Positions 15,243 through 22,970 of a stretch of DNA of 57,068 bases are shown here, one piece after another. The notes below the pieces were generated by a model. It worked only from the letters and a program-made list of their open reading frames with translations. It was not told where the DNA came from and made no database searches. The stretch comes from Deltaproteobacteria bacterium. Lineage in GTDB: Bacteria; Desulfobacterota; BSN033; UBA1163. A program made the position numbers and the translations under genes. Position 1 is the stretch's first letter, and each line of letters starts with the position of its first letter. The DNA lies in assembly GCA_020059605.1 (NCBI GenBank), contig JAGVBT010000014.1:1-57068 (forward strand). Direction: 5' to 3'.

Positions 15243-15562
15243 TATTCATTCGACCCTCTTTCATTTGAAAAATTCTTTTCGACATGTTTAATATTGGCAC
15301 ATCCGATCTTCAGAATAGATTGAAGCATCATAATATCAGCAGAAGAAATGGATTCCATTCACCACCTATTCAATCTATCCACCCTGATCCAAATACTGAG
15401 ATTAGAGACCTGGTCCTGGCCGCTTGTTTACAGTGGATTCTAATTTTTGTTATCCTTGACATCGTTAAAAAGACTTTTCCTACAGACTCGTTGGGCTTAG
15501 GAGGAATTGATATCTGCTTCATTCCGTGCTATTCTATCAAGCGAAAAGCAGGAGGCAATGCT
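15243..15562. other. Gene-free interval before the antitoxin-like gene
   Basis: This 320-nt, AT-rich interval contains no convincing gene, hairpin or repeat. A TTGACA at about 15458 has no good -10 at normal spacing. Translation upstream of 15563 in the frame of the following gene gives a composition unlike a protein N-terminus. Confidence 0.5.
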
Positions 15563-15790
15563 ATGTCAACGGTGATGGAAAAGGAGGAAGCCCACAAACT
15601 CATCGATCGGATGGCCCCAAACGCCACATGGGATGATCTGATGCGCGAAATATACGTCCGCGAGGCGATTGAACGTGGGTTAGCTGACAGCAAGACAGGC
15701 CGCACCAAAGACGTGAAAGAGGTACGGGCGAAGTACGGCTTGCCGGATGGTTTAAAAAAACCCATTGACATACACATTTTAGAATTATAA
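15563..15790 (+). CDS. Small antitoxin-like protein
   Basis: A 75-residue charged, probably helical protein beginning MSTVMEKEEAHKLIDRM with the core ATWDDLMREIYVREAIERGL. That W-D-D-x-M-x-E-I-Y-V-R pattern is common in small orphan antitoxin-type proteins often seen near RelE or VapC toxins. The start ATG at 15563 follows AGGAGG. No toxin of its own is adjacent; instead vapBC follows 23 nt later, with the vapB promoter starting inside this gene and its dyad covering the stop codon. It may therefore be an extra, orphan antitoxin. Function is inferred from pattern and place only. Confidence 0.55.
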   Translation: MSTVMEKEEAHKLIDRMAPNATWDDLMREIYVREAIERGLADSKTGRTKDVKEVRAKYGLPDGLKKPIDIHILEL

Positions 15791-15801
15791 AATGTGTATG
15801 T
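15765..15801 (+). promoter_or_regulatory. vapBC promoter with 14-bp perfect operator dyad
   Basis: TTGACA at 15765-15770, a 17-nt spacer and TAAAAT at 15788-15793 make a strong sigma-70 promoter. A perfect inverted repeat, ACATACACATTTTA (15768-15781), six-nt loop, TAAAATGTGTATGT (15788-15801), covers -35, spacer and -10. This is the expected layout for autorepression by a VapBC complex. GGAGGTGG follows at once as the vapB ribosome-binding site. Confidence 0.8.
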
Positions 15802-15813
15802 GGAGGTGGAAAA

Positions 15814-16023
15814 ATGCGCACCAATATTGTAATTGATGACAAACTCCTCGAAAAAGGGATGAAATATACAGGGATCAACAAGAAAAAGCAGTTAGTCGAT
15901 TTTGCCCTCAGAGAACTGGTTAACCGAAAAGAGAGGAAAAGGATTCTGAGTTTAAAGGGGAAACTTCGCTGGGAAGGAAATTTGGATGAAATGAGAAGAT
16001 CTCGTTCCAATGATTCTTGTTGA
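15814..16023 (+). CDS. vapB: VapB-type antitoxin (DUF2191-like)
   Basis: A 69-residue antitoxin. The N-terminus MRTNIVIDDKLLEKGMKYTG forms the DNA-binding beta-strand/helix typical of VapB_antitoxin proteins (DUF2191), and the basic C-terminal part (KGKLRWEGNLDEMRRSR) would wrap the toxin. It neutralises VapC and, together with it, should repress the operator at 15768-15801. It overlaps vapC by 14 nt, so the two are translationally coupled. GGAGGTGG lies 4-11 nt before the ATG. Confidence 0.88.
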   Translation: MRTNIVIDDKLLEKGMKYTGINKKKQLVDFALRELVNRKERKRILSLKGKLRWEGNLDEMRRSRSNDSC

Positions 16024-16411
16024 TACGTCTGTATGGATAGAGTTCTTTAATGGTGTGGATACAACTGGCGTCCGAATGCTTGGAGATCTAATTGAATTGG
16101 AAGAGGAGGTATGCATTTCGGATTATATCCTTACAGAAGTTCTTCAAGGATTTAGGAAAGATGGGGATTTTGAATTAGCTCAAAAGCATCTCCTTCGTTT
16201 TCCTGTCTTTTCATTAAATAGTCTTGATTCTTATATCAAAGCGGCGCAGATTTACCGCAAGTGCCGCAAACAGGGAATTACCATCCGAAAAACAGTGGAT
16301 TGTATGATTGCTCAAACCGCTATCGAAAATAAGCTTACCCTTCTTCATAATGATTCTGATTTTGATAAAATTGCTTCAGTTTGCCCACTCAAAAACTATC
16401 AGAAAAATTGA
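16010..16411 (+). CDS. vapC: VapC-type PIN-domain ribonuclease toxin
   Basis: A 133-residue PIN-domain nuclease. The acidic metal-binding residues are visible: Asp in ILVDTSVWIEFF, Glu in DYILTEVLQGF, Asp in KTVDCMIAQTA and Asp in HNDSDFDKIA. VapC toxins cleave tRNA or rRNA when not bound by VapB. Length and spacing are normal, and all catalytic positions are intact, so it should be active. It ends just upstream of two tandem hairpins that separate it from the convergent aminotransferase gene. Confidence 0.9.
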   Translation: MILVDTSVWIEFFNGVDTTGVRMLGDLIELEEEVCISDYILTEVLQGFRKDGDFELAQKHLLRFPVFSLNSLDSYIKAAQIYRKCRKQGITIRKTVDCMIAQTAIENKLTLLHNDSDFDKIASVCPLKNYQKN

Positions 16412-16483
16412 AACCCCCCACCTCTGTCTCCCCTGCTTACCGCAGGACAGCCTATTCTCCACTCCCTACCTGTGCGGCAGGCA

Positions 16484-16539
16484 GCCCTGAATCACATCGG
16501 ATTCAGGGCCAAAGCCCTGAACCTTACATGGTTCAGGGC
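16484..16539. terminator. Two tandem 10-bp hairpins between convergent genes
   Basis: GCCCTGAATC-acatcg-GATTCAGGGC (16484-16509) and GCCCTGAACC-ttacat-GGTTCAGGGC (16514-16539), four nt apart. They share the outer stem sequence and loop length. They lie between vapC (plus) and the aminotransferase (minus) and could act as a bidirectional stop, although no long T-run follows. Confidence 0.6.
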
Positions 16540-16550
16540 GCAATTCAATA

Positions 16551-17672
16551 TCAGGTCAGGATATCCCCTAACGCCCCCATCAGGCAATGAATATATCGGA
16601 GTTTGCAGGTTTCTCCCATGAGACCGACCCTCCAGACTTTGCCTTTGAGGAAGCCCAACCCTCCTCCCACCTCAATATTATATTCATTTAAGAGCTTCGA
16701 CCGCAACTTGACATCATCCATCCCATCAGGGAGAATCACTGAGGTCAACATGGGCAGGCGATATCCTTCCTGGGCAAAAAGTTTGAAACCGAGGCCTTCC
16801 ATCTCCATCTTCAGGCGGTCGCCCAGGGTCCGATGGCGCCGGAACCTTTCTTCCAACCCCTCTTCGAAGATAATTTTCAATCCCTCTCTCAGGGCATAGA
16901 ACATGGAAGCAGGAGCGGTGTGATGATAAACTCTCTCCGTCCCCCAGTATTTTTCGAGAAGGATGAGATCAAGATAAAAACTCTGCACCGGGATCTTGCG
17001 GGATCGAAGCACCTCCATGGCCTTGGAGCTAACGGTGATCGGAGAAAGCCCCGGCGGAACACCGAGGCATTTCTGGGAGCTCGAGTAGCAGACGTCGATA
17101 CCCCATTCGTCCACCTTGACCTCATATCCTCCCAGTGTCGTGACCGCATCCACCACGAGAAGCATATCCTTCCCTTTGCAATAAGCCCCAATCTCATCAA
17201 GAGGCTGCCTCACTCCGGTGGACGTCTCTCCATGAACCATGCCGCAGATCTTAGCCTCGGGATGTTCCTTCAGCGCCTTGATCATCTTTTCCGGCTCGAT
17301 GATCTTCCCCCATTCTTCCTCTACCCGGATTACTTTTGCCCCGCTTCGGGAGGCCACCTGGGTCATCCGGTCCGCAAAGAAGCCGTTAACGCCGATGACG
17401 ACCACATCTCCCGGCTCAACAAAATTGACATACGCCGTCTCCATCCCTGCGCTCCCGGTCGCGGAAAGGGCCAGGGTGACCTGGTTCTTTGTCTGAAACA
17501 CACCTCTTAACATCTCGCTGATCTCATCCATGCAGGCTAAAATTTGGGGATCGAGATAACCGATGACCGGGTTCGACATCGCCTGATAAACCCGGTAATG
17601 GACATTGCTCGGTCCGGGCCCCATTAGAATCCGGTAACTCGGATGCATATCCCCGCCCATCCACTTTTCCAT
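16551..17672 (-). CDS. Class V aminotransferase (alanine/serine-glyoxylate aminotransferase family)
   Basis: A 373-residue PLP enzyme of the AGXT / serine-glyoxylate aminotransferase family. The N-terminal MGPGPSNVHYRVYQAMSNP and SATGSAGMETA are family signatures. The PLP-binding Asp is in LLVVDAVTTLGG and the Schiff-base Lys in CYSSSQKCLGVPPGL near residue 205. It transfers an amino group between alanine or serine and glyoxylate, linking the glyoxylate genes on this side of the window to glycine or hydroxypyruvate; the hydroxyacid dehydrogenase at 10727 could then reduce hydroxypyruvate. GGAGG lies before the ATG. It is a single gene on the minus strand. Confidence 0.9.
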   Translation of the reverse strand: MEKWMGGDMHPSYRILMGPGPSNVHYRVYQAMSNPVIGYLDPQILACMDEISEMLRGVFQTKNQVTLALSATGSAGMETAYVNFVEPGDVVVIGVNGFFADRMTQVASRSGAKVIRVEEEWGKIIEPEKMIKALKEHPEAKICGMVHGETSTGVRQPLDEIGAYCKGKDMLLVVDAVTTLGGYEVKVDEWGIDVCYSSSQKCLGVPPGLSPITVSSKAMEVLRSRKIPVQSFYLDLILLEKYWGTERVYHHTAPASMFYALREGLKIIFEEGLEERFRRHRTLGDRLKMEMEGLGFKLFAQEGYRLPMLTSVILPDGMDDVKLRSKLLNEYNIEVGGGLGFLKGKVWRVGLMGETCKLRYIHCLMGALGDILT

Positions 17673-17708
17673 CCTCCATCCTCCTCCGATTCTATTGACT
17701 TTACAGTA

Positions 17709-17835
17709 TTCTCATTCCGGACTTGATCCGGAATCCACTGTTTTTAATCTGGATTCCTGTCGTTGCGACTCGCCCACCAGGAGTGGGTCCGCCTCGGGCG
17801 GAAAACCGAGCTTTCGCAGACCTTATGACAATTTA
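17709..17835. repeat. Degenerate CATTCCGGACTTGATCCGGAATCC repeat (family E)
   Basis: The element contains a short hairpin (TCCGGA-cttga-TCCGGA) and a second, decayed TCTGGATTCC arm; it resembles the element at 4903-4998. It occupies the 239-nt space upstream of the aminotransferase gene and downstream of the zincin gene, in which no other feature is visible. Confidence 0.6.
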
Positions 17836-17911
17836 GAGGGAGCCTACATTTCAGGCCCCTCACGGCAAGGTAAACCGCCCAACTTTAACACTTTCTTTAA
17901 TTCGATAGCAA

Positions 17912-18295
17912 CTACCCCTCTTCTCCGTTCTCCAGCTCTTCCAACCGGTCCTCGTCCAGCCCGAAATAATGCCCGATTTCATGGACCACAACTTCCCTGA
18001 CCTTCTCCTCAATCTCCTGCCGGGTCCTGCAGGCCGATTCGATGGGAAGCCGGAAAAGGGTGATCTTATCCGGGAGGACGTTGCCATAGTAAAACCCCCT
18101 TTGGTTGATGGGGATTCCCTGGTAGAGTCCCAGCAGATCAAAGGGGGATTTCAAACCCATCTCCGAAAGGAGATCCGGAGATGCCTGATGTTCAATCACC
18201 ACGTCAATATTTTCCATCCTCTTTTTTAAAGATCCGGGAAGCCCCTCGAGGGCTGAAATGATAATTCTTTCAAACTCTTCTGGAGTCAGTCTCAT
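17912..18295 (-). CDS. Small zincin-like metallopeptidase family protein (Zincin_1)
   Basis: A 127-residue protein of the PF06262 (Zincin_1, former DUF1025) family. The zinc-binding helix VVHEIGHYFGLDED near residues 105-118 has the HExxH motif and a downstream acidic residue. The N-terminal MRLTPEEFERIIISALEGLP is also typical. Members are widespread, small and of unknown substrate; no signal peptide is seen, so it should be cytoplasmic. It stands alone on the minus strand, divergent from the sigma-54 activator. GC-rich spacing of 189 nt separates them. Confidence 0.8.
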   Translation of the reverse strand: MRLTPEEFERIIISALEGLPGSLKKRMENIDVVIEHQASPDLLSEMGLKSPFDLLGLYQGIPINQRGFYYGNVLPDKITLFRLPIESACRTRQEIEEKVREVVVHEIGHYFGLDEDRLEELENGEEG

Positions 18296-18502
18296 GGCAG
18301 CCAGTCTTAAGCTGCTTGGAATTTACCAAAAAAGATTCAAGAACACAAGCAAAAATATTTTTTTGGGTAACCCCAATGCCCGCCATTCAAGGTTTTGGAG
18401 GGAGGACCTTCCAACCCTTTTTGTGTTTCCTTAACTGACGGGTTACGTTTTGGGGTCAGTTTGATATTGACTGGCTTGTGAAGATTGGATACATTGATAG
18501 GG

Positions 18503-20431
18503 ATGAAGGAAAAATTATCCTCCCCCGCACCTGTTGCCCTGATCGCCCCCTACCCGGAAATGGCAGATCTGGCCAAGGAGATCTGCCGGGATTTTGAACA
18601 CCCGATTGTCATTGCCATGGGTGATTTAAAGGAAGGTCTCAGAAAAGGAAAGGAGTTGATCGAAAAGGGGGTCGAAGTCATGATCAGCCGGGGGGGAACA
18701 GCCAAATTATTGAAGGAACAATTCCCCATCCCAGTGGTCGAGATCCAGGTGACAGCTTATGACATTCTGGGAGCCCTCCAAAAAGTAAAAAATCGTCGCC
18801 AGAAAATCGGCATCGTCGGATTTGAAAACATAATCTATGGGTCCGAAAAACTGGCGGGCCTCCTGGAGTTAAATTTGACGGTTTTCCCCATCCAGAGGGA
18901 AGAGCAGGTCCCGTTCATTTTGGGGCAAGCCAAGAAAAATAGAATCGAGGTGATCATCGGGGACAAGGTCGTTGTGTCTCAAGCCGCTGAATTCGGCCAA
19001 CAATCCATTCTCATCGAATCTGGCAGGGAATCCCTCCTCCAATCCTTCCATGGAGCCTATGAGATTTTAAGCGTCGTCCGTTCGGAGGCCCAAAAGACCA
19101 AAAAACATCTGGATACCCTGACGCAATTAAAAGCGGTGCTGGATGCCGTCGACGATCAACTGATCATCCTGGATGCAAATGATCGCATTCAATCCTGCAA
19201 TCCGGCGGCATCCCTGACATTTAGAAGGGAGGGGGTTGAATTCATCGGGTCTCCTTTCCACCTGTATCCGACCGATCCTCTCAAAGAAATGAAAAGGAAG
19301 CGGACGGCCCAAAGAAATTATCTCGGCTATGTCCAGGGGAAACACGTCCTGCTGGATTATGTCCCCATTGAGGCAAACGGGGAGAGGACGGGAACCCTGA
19401 TTGTGGGAAGAAGCATTTCCAAACTCCAACAGGCAGAGAGAAAGGTCCGTCATGAACTCTATCTCAAAGGGCATGTGGCCAGATACTCTTTTGCAGACAT
19501 CCTCACGGAGGATGAACGCTTTCAGGCAGTTGTGAACCGGGCAAAGAGTTTCTCCAGCGCCGAGTCGACGGTTCTCATCATCGGAGAGACGGGGACGGGC
19601 AAAGAGCTGTTTGCCCAAAGCATCCACCAAGAAAAATTTGGTTCGGAAAGGCCTTTCGTGGCCATCAACTGCGCCACCCTGCCGGAGCCTTTGTTGGAAA
19701 GCGAGCTCTTCGGCTATGCCCCAGGTGCTTTCACCGGGGCGAGAAAGGAGGGGAAAAAAGGTCTCTTTGAATTGGCTCATGGAGGAACCCTTCTCCTTGA
19801 CGAGATCAGTGAATTGCCTTTGAATTTACAGAGCCGGCTATTGAGGGTCATTGAAGAGAGGGAAGTCCAGCCCATTGGAGATGACAAGGTAATTCCCATT
19901 GACGTCCGCATCATCGCCACGACCAACAAATATCTCTCAAGAGAAGTGAAAGAAAAGCGATTCAGGGGAGATTTATTTTACCGATTAAATGTTCTGCAGC
20001 TCAATGTGCCACCTCTGAGGGAAAGAGGAAAAGATGCCTATGCTCTTTTCAGGCATTTTATCCTTAGAATAAATCCGAAATGCCAAAAGAGAGATCTATT
20101 TGATAAGGACGTGGAAACACTTTTATGTAATTATCAATGGCCGGGAAATATTCGGGAGTTAAAAAATCTCGTAGAAAGACTGGCCAATCTCACGGATAAT
20201 TTTAATCGCAAACTCCGGGACCTACCGAAGTGGGTGCATGAGGAACTTCAAAAACCCGATGAACCTGAAGACACACACTTAGATCTGAAACAGGAAGATT
20301 TGAACCTTAAAAAGATGGAGCAAGAATGGATCAAGAAGATATCCGAATCCTCACCTTCCAAAAAGGCTGAATTGGCCAAGCGCCTTGGCATCAGCCGAAC
20401 TACCCTGTGGAAAAAGATAAAACTAGTCTAG
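18503..20431 (+). CDS. Sigma-54-dependent activator with PrpR_N sensor, PAS and AAA+ domains
   Basis: A regulator of about 642 residues. It has a PrpR-type N-terminal sensor (about 10-180; LIAPYPEMADLAKEI, SRGGTAKLLKE), a PAS domain (about 205-310; VLDAVDDQLIILDANDRI), and an AAA+ domain with Walker A GETGTGKE (near 358), the sigma-54 contact loop GAFTGA (near 408) and LLLDEISELP. A Fis-type helix-turn-helix (AKRLGISRTTLWKKI) ends the protein. PrpR_N proteins sense small organic acids or their CoA-pathway intermediates. The start is uncertain: ATG 18503, or TTG 18485; neither has a good Shine-Dalgarno. A dyad AACTGAC...GTCAGTT lies at 18433-18461. The obvious target is the sigma-54 promoter at 20573. 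Confidence 0.92.
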   Translation: MKEKLSSPAPVALIAPYPEMADLAKEICRDFEHPIVIAMGDLKEGLRKGKELIEKGVEVMISRGGTAKLLKEQFPIPVVEIQVTAYDILGALQKVKNRRQKIGIVGFENIIYGSEKLAGLLELNLTVFPIQREEQVPFILGQAKKNRIEVIIGDKVVVSQAAEFGQQSILIESGRESLLQSFHGAYEILSVVRSEAQKTKKHLDTLTQLKAVLDAVDDQLIILDANDRIQSCNPAASLTFRREGVEFIGSPFHLYPTDPLKEMKRKRTAQRNYLGYVQGKHVLLDYVPIEANGERTGTLIVGRSISKLQQAERKVRHELYLKGHVARYSFADILTEDERFQAVVNRAKSFSSAESTVLIIGETGTGKELFAQSIHQEKFGSERPFVAINCATLPEPLLESELFGYAPGAFTGARKEGKKGLFELAHGGTLLLDEISELPLNLQSRLLRVIEEREVQPIGDDKVIPIDVRIIATTNKYLSREVKEKRFRGDLFYRLNVLQLNVPPLRERGKDAYALFRHFILRINPKCQKRDLFDKDVETLLCNYQWPGNIRELKNLVERLANLTDNFNRKLRDLPKWVHEELQKPDEPEDTHLDLKQEDLNLKKMEQEWIKKISESSPSKKAELAKRLGISRTTLWKKIKLV

Positions 20432-20452
20432 TCTGCATTTCATCCCCTTATT

Positions 20453-20488
20453 GTTCATAATATAAACAAAAACGTTTAATAAATGAAC
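20453..20488 (+). promoter_or_regulatory. Probable upstream activator site (dyad) for the sigma-54 promoter
   Basis: GTTCATAATATAAAC, a six-nt spacer, then GTTTAATAAATGAAC: 11 of 15 positions are complementary, in an outer GTTCAT/ATGAAC and an inner TAAAC/GTTTA block. Its centre is about 129 nt before the predicted start site, a usual distance for enhancer-binding activators. A further partial half-site (TGAACTTTTTAAAC) follows directly. Confidence 0.6.
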
Positions 20489-20572
20489 TTTTTAAACAAA
20501 AACTGATCCTCCTCCATATCGGTAGAAAAATAATTCGTTGAAATCATTATGATATTTTATTGCTACCTCCAT

Positions 20573-20588
20573 TGGCACATCTATTGCT
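20573..20588 (+). promoter_or_regulatory. Sigma-54 (-24/-12) promoter
   Basis: TTGGCACATCTATTGCT: GG at 20574-20575 and GC at 20586-20587 are separated by exactly ten nt, and the flanks match the consensus TGGCAC-N5-TTGC. The expected transcript start is near 20599, only about five nt before the kinase ATG at 20604. Confidence 0.85.
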
Positions 20589-20603
20589 CTCCACCATAAA
20601 CAA

Positions 20604-21914
20604 ATGGTTCAACGATGCCTTCTCATTGCCGACGATCTCACCGGTGGGGCCGATGCAGGTGCCCAGTTTGCCAAAAGAGGTCTTAACACACTTTTAATCT
20701 TTTGCAAGGATCATACAAAGATCGACTTCTCCCAATATGCCCATCGGGATGTACTGGTTGTTAATACCGACTCGAGAGGGTTAACCCCTGAGAAAGCCTC
20801 CTCCCTTATATCCAATCTTCTCAAGACCTATCATCCAAAGGTCTTTCCTATCATTTATAAAAAGATCGATTCAACCCTCCGCGGAAATTTAGGATATGAG
20901 ATCGATACCATTCTAAAAGAAATGAATGGCGCGCTCGGTTTTATGGCTCCCTCCTATCCTGAACAGAACCGGAGGTTGGTGGGGGGAATCATGATCATTG
21001 GAGAAAAACCCCTCGCCCTGACAGAAGTCGCACAAAACACAACCTCCCCGATCCAGGAATCCCATGTCGATAAACTTCTCCAGCAACAATCCCGTAACCG
21101 TGTGGGGTGGATTGATATCACGCTCGTGGCTTCGGGCGTCGAACGTTTGAAAGAAATGGTGGAAAGAGAACAGAACAAAGGGACGAAAATTATTATCTTT
21201 GATGCGGGGAGCCGGCAGGATCTGACAAATGTGGCAGAGGTGGGTTTCTCACTTGAAAGCAAGCCTCTCTTCATCGGGTCAGCTGGACTGGCTGAAGAGG
21301 TGGCAAAGAAGATATCTTCTTCCCAACTCCATCCAAGGTCTTTGAAATCTTATAAACATGTCCTGATCGTGTGTGGGACAGCTTCCAGTGTTACCCATCA
21401 GCAATTAAGGCGTTTAGAATTTAGAAAAATTCCGGTGTTTCAGCTTAACCCATCCCTATTCATCGGGGACTTTTCTGAAGGGGAGAGCGAGAGGAAAGAT
21501 ATCTCCAGGAGGATTGGGAATTGTTTGTCCCGTGGAATAACCATCCTAAAGACCATACCAGAGATGCTCCATTCCGAACATTCAAACGATCTTCCAATTT
21601 CCCTGAAAATCTCAAAGACCCTGGCCGAAATTACCCTCTCGGCCTTAGCACAATCCAGAGTGGAGGTACATGATTTAGCTCTCCTCCTCACAGGCGGAGA
21701 CACGGCTCAGGGCGTCATCAATCGTCTTGACATTTCTGGGATTGAGATCGAAGGTGAACTCTTAGAGGGAATCGTTCAGACCCATCTGACGGGAGGGAAA
21801 TGGGACGGTCTTTTGCTCATCACCAAGGCGGGAGCCTTTGGAAAGGAAGATGCCTTAGAAAAGATTATCACTATCCTTGAGAAAGGAACCCCGCTCGACA
21901 AGGAGGAAGGATGA
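20604..21914 (+). CDS. Four-carbon acid sugar kinase family protein (DUF1537; OtnK/DtnK-like)
   Basis: A 436-residue kinase of the former DUF1537 family, which phosphorylates C4 acid sugars such as D-threonate, D-erythronate or 2-oxo-tetronates. The N-terminal domain starts LLIADDLTGGADAGAQFA and contains NTDSRGLTPEKA and KKIDSTLRGNLGYE. The C-terminal nucleotide-binding domain contains LFIGSAGLAEEV, LLLTGGDTAQGV and TKAGAFGKEDAL. Length is typical. The start is fixed by the family N-terminus, leaving almost no leader and no Shine-Dalgarno behind the sigma-54 promoter. A PdxA-like dehydrogenase is in the same cluster (31001), the known partner in D-threonate/D-erythronate breakdown. The next gene begins 2 nt after its stop. 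Confidence 0.9.
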   Translation: MVQRCLLIADDLTGGADAGAQFAKRGLNTLLIFCKDHTKIDFSQYAHRDVLVVNTDSRGLTPEKASSLISNLLKTYHPKVFPIIYKKIDSTLRGNLGYEIDTILKEMNGALGFMAPSYPEQNRRLVGGIMIIGEKPLALTEVAQNTTSPIQESHVDKLLQQQSRNRVGWIDITLVASGVERLKEMVEREQNKGTKIIIFDAGSRQDLTNVAEVGFSLESKPLFIGSAGLAEEVAKKISSSQLHPRSLKSYKHVLIVCGTASSVTHQQLRRLEFRKIPVFQLNPSLFIGDFSEGESERKDISRRIGNCLSRGITILKTIPEMLHSEHSNDLPISLKISKTLAEITLSALAQSRVEVHDLALLLTGGDTAQGVINRLDISGIEIEGELLEGIVQTHLTGGKWDGLLLITKAGAFGKEDALEKIITILEKGTPLDKEEG

Positions 21915-21915
21915 A

Positions 21916-22944
21916 ATGAAGGCACTGATCAAAGATCGACCTGTGAGAGGTGCAACATTCAGGGACATTCCCATTCCAGAAATTGGAGATCACGACCTTT
22001 TAGTAAAAGTGCAGGCTGCTGCAATTTGCGGAACCGATATCCATATCTATCAGTGGAATGAGTATGCTGCTTCGAGAATGAAACTCCCACTCCTTTTCGG
22101 GCACGAATATGCTGCAGAGGTCGTTGAGATTGGTAAAAATGTGACGAATTTCAAGAAGGGTGACCGGGTCGCGGCCGAAACCCATGTCCCCTGTGGCCAC
22201 TGTTTCCAGTGCACCACCGGCCTCCAGCATATCTGCAAGGACATGAAGATTCTCGGAGTTCATATGGACGGCGCCTTCTCGGAATATGCCGTCCTCCCGG
22301 CCGCCTGCGCCTGGACACTGGCTCCCTCCATCTCTTACGAGATTGGGGCCACGATGGAACCCTTTGGAATCGGAGTCCACGCCATGTCCAAAACAAAACC
22401 CGCGGGAAAGAAAGTGATCGTGTTCGGTTGCGGGCCGATTGGAATCTACGCCCAGATGGTGGCAAAGCTGAGTGGAGCGGAGTATGTCATTGGGGTTGAT
22501 GTGACTCAGAAAAGGCTGGACCTCGCTCGTAAGATGGGCACAGATATCGTTCTCAATGCAAAGGAGGTCAATGTCTTTGAGGAGGTTGATCAGATCACAA
22601 GGGGATTGGGCACGGACATCGTGGTGGAACTTACCGGCAACAGGGGGGTGCTCAATGACGCCTCGAAGACGCTGCGACGAGGAGGCGATATCGTCCTTGT
22701 CGGCCTCTTCTCCGGGCCGGTCGAGTGGGATCTGGTTAACAACGTCATTTACAAAGAAGCAAACGTTTATGGCGTGACAGGCCGGATTATGTGGGACACC
22801 TGGTGGACCGCCCAGAGCATGCTCCTTTCCGGGAAGATGGATATCCGACCGGTCATCACGCACCGTTTTGATCTGAAAGATTACGACCAGGCGTTCCAGT
22901 TGGCCCAATCGGCTTCAACGGGAAAGATCGTTTTTGAAATTTAA
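21916..22944 (+). CDS. Zinc-dependent alcohol dehydrogenase, L-threonine 3-dehydrogenase/polyol dehydrogenase type
   Basis: A 342-residue medium-chain dehydrogenase. The catalytic-zinc Cys is in AAICGTDIHIYQW (near residue 38) with GHEYAAEVVEIG. The structural-zinc cysteines are seen in CGHCFQCTTGLQHIC. The NAD site is VFGCGPIGIYAQM. It closely resembles L-threonine 3-dehydrogenase in length and motifs, but the setting beside a C4 acid sugar kinase suggests a sugar acid or polyol substrate. AGGAGGAAGG lies 5 nt upstream of the chosen ATG; an earlier ATG at 21911 runs straight into a stop. It is the second gene of the sigma-54 operon. Confidence 0.88.
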   Translation: MKALIKDRPVRGATFRDIPIPEIGDHDLLVKVQAAAICGTDIHIYQWNEYAASRMKLPLLFGHEYAAEVVEIGKNVTNFKKGDRVAAETHVPCGHCFQCTTGLQHICKDMKILGVHMDGAFSEYAVLPAACAWTLAPSISYEIGATMEPFGIGVHAMSKTKPAGKKVIVFGCGPIGIYAQMVAKLSGAEYVIGVDVTQKRLDLARKMGTDIVLNAKEVNVFEEVDQITRGLGTDIVVELTGNRGVLNDASKTLRRGGDIVLVGLFSGPVEWDLVNNVIYKEANVYGVTGRIMWDTWWTAQSMLLSGKMDIRPVITHRFDLKDYDQAFQLAQSASTGKIVFEI

Positions 22945-22970
22945 GTGCAGAGAGAAGAAAGGAGACCGCC

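Noticed and set aside
15288-15312. Sigma-54-like TATTGGCACATCCGATCTTC upstream of the antitoxin-like gene
   Set aside because: The ten-nt spacing from GG leads to CT, not GC, so the -12 element is missing.
15284-15562. N-terminal extension of the antitoxin-like protein
   Set aside because: No ribosome-binding site at 15284, odd composition, and AGGAGG stands directly before ATG 15563.
18380-18420. Hairpin AAGGTTTTGGAGGG / CCTTCCAACCCTT with a following T-run as a terminator
   Set aside because: The stem is imperfect and no plus-strand gene lies upstream; the zincin gene is transcribed away from it.
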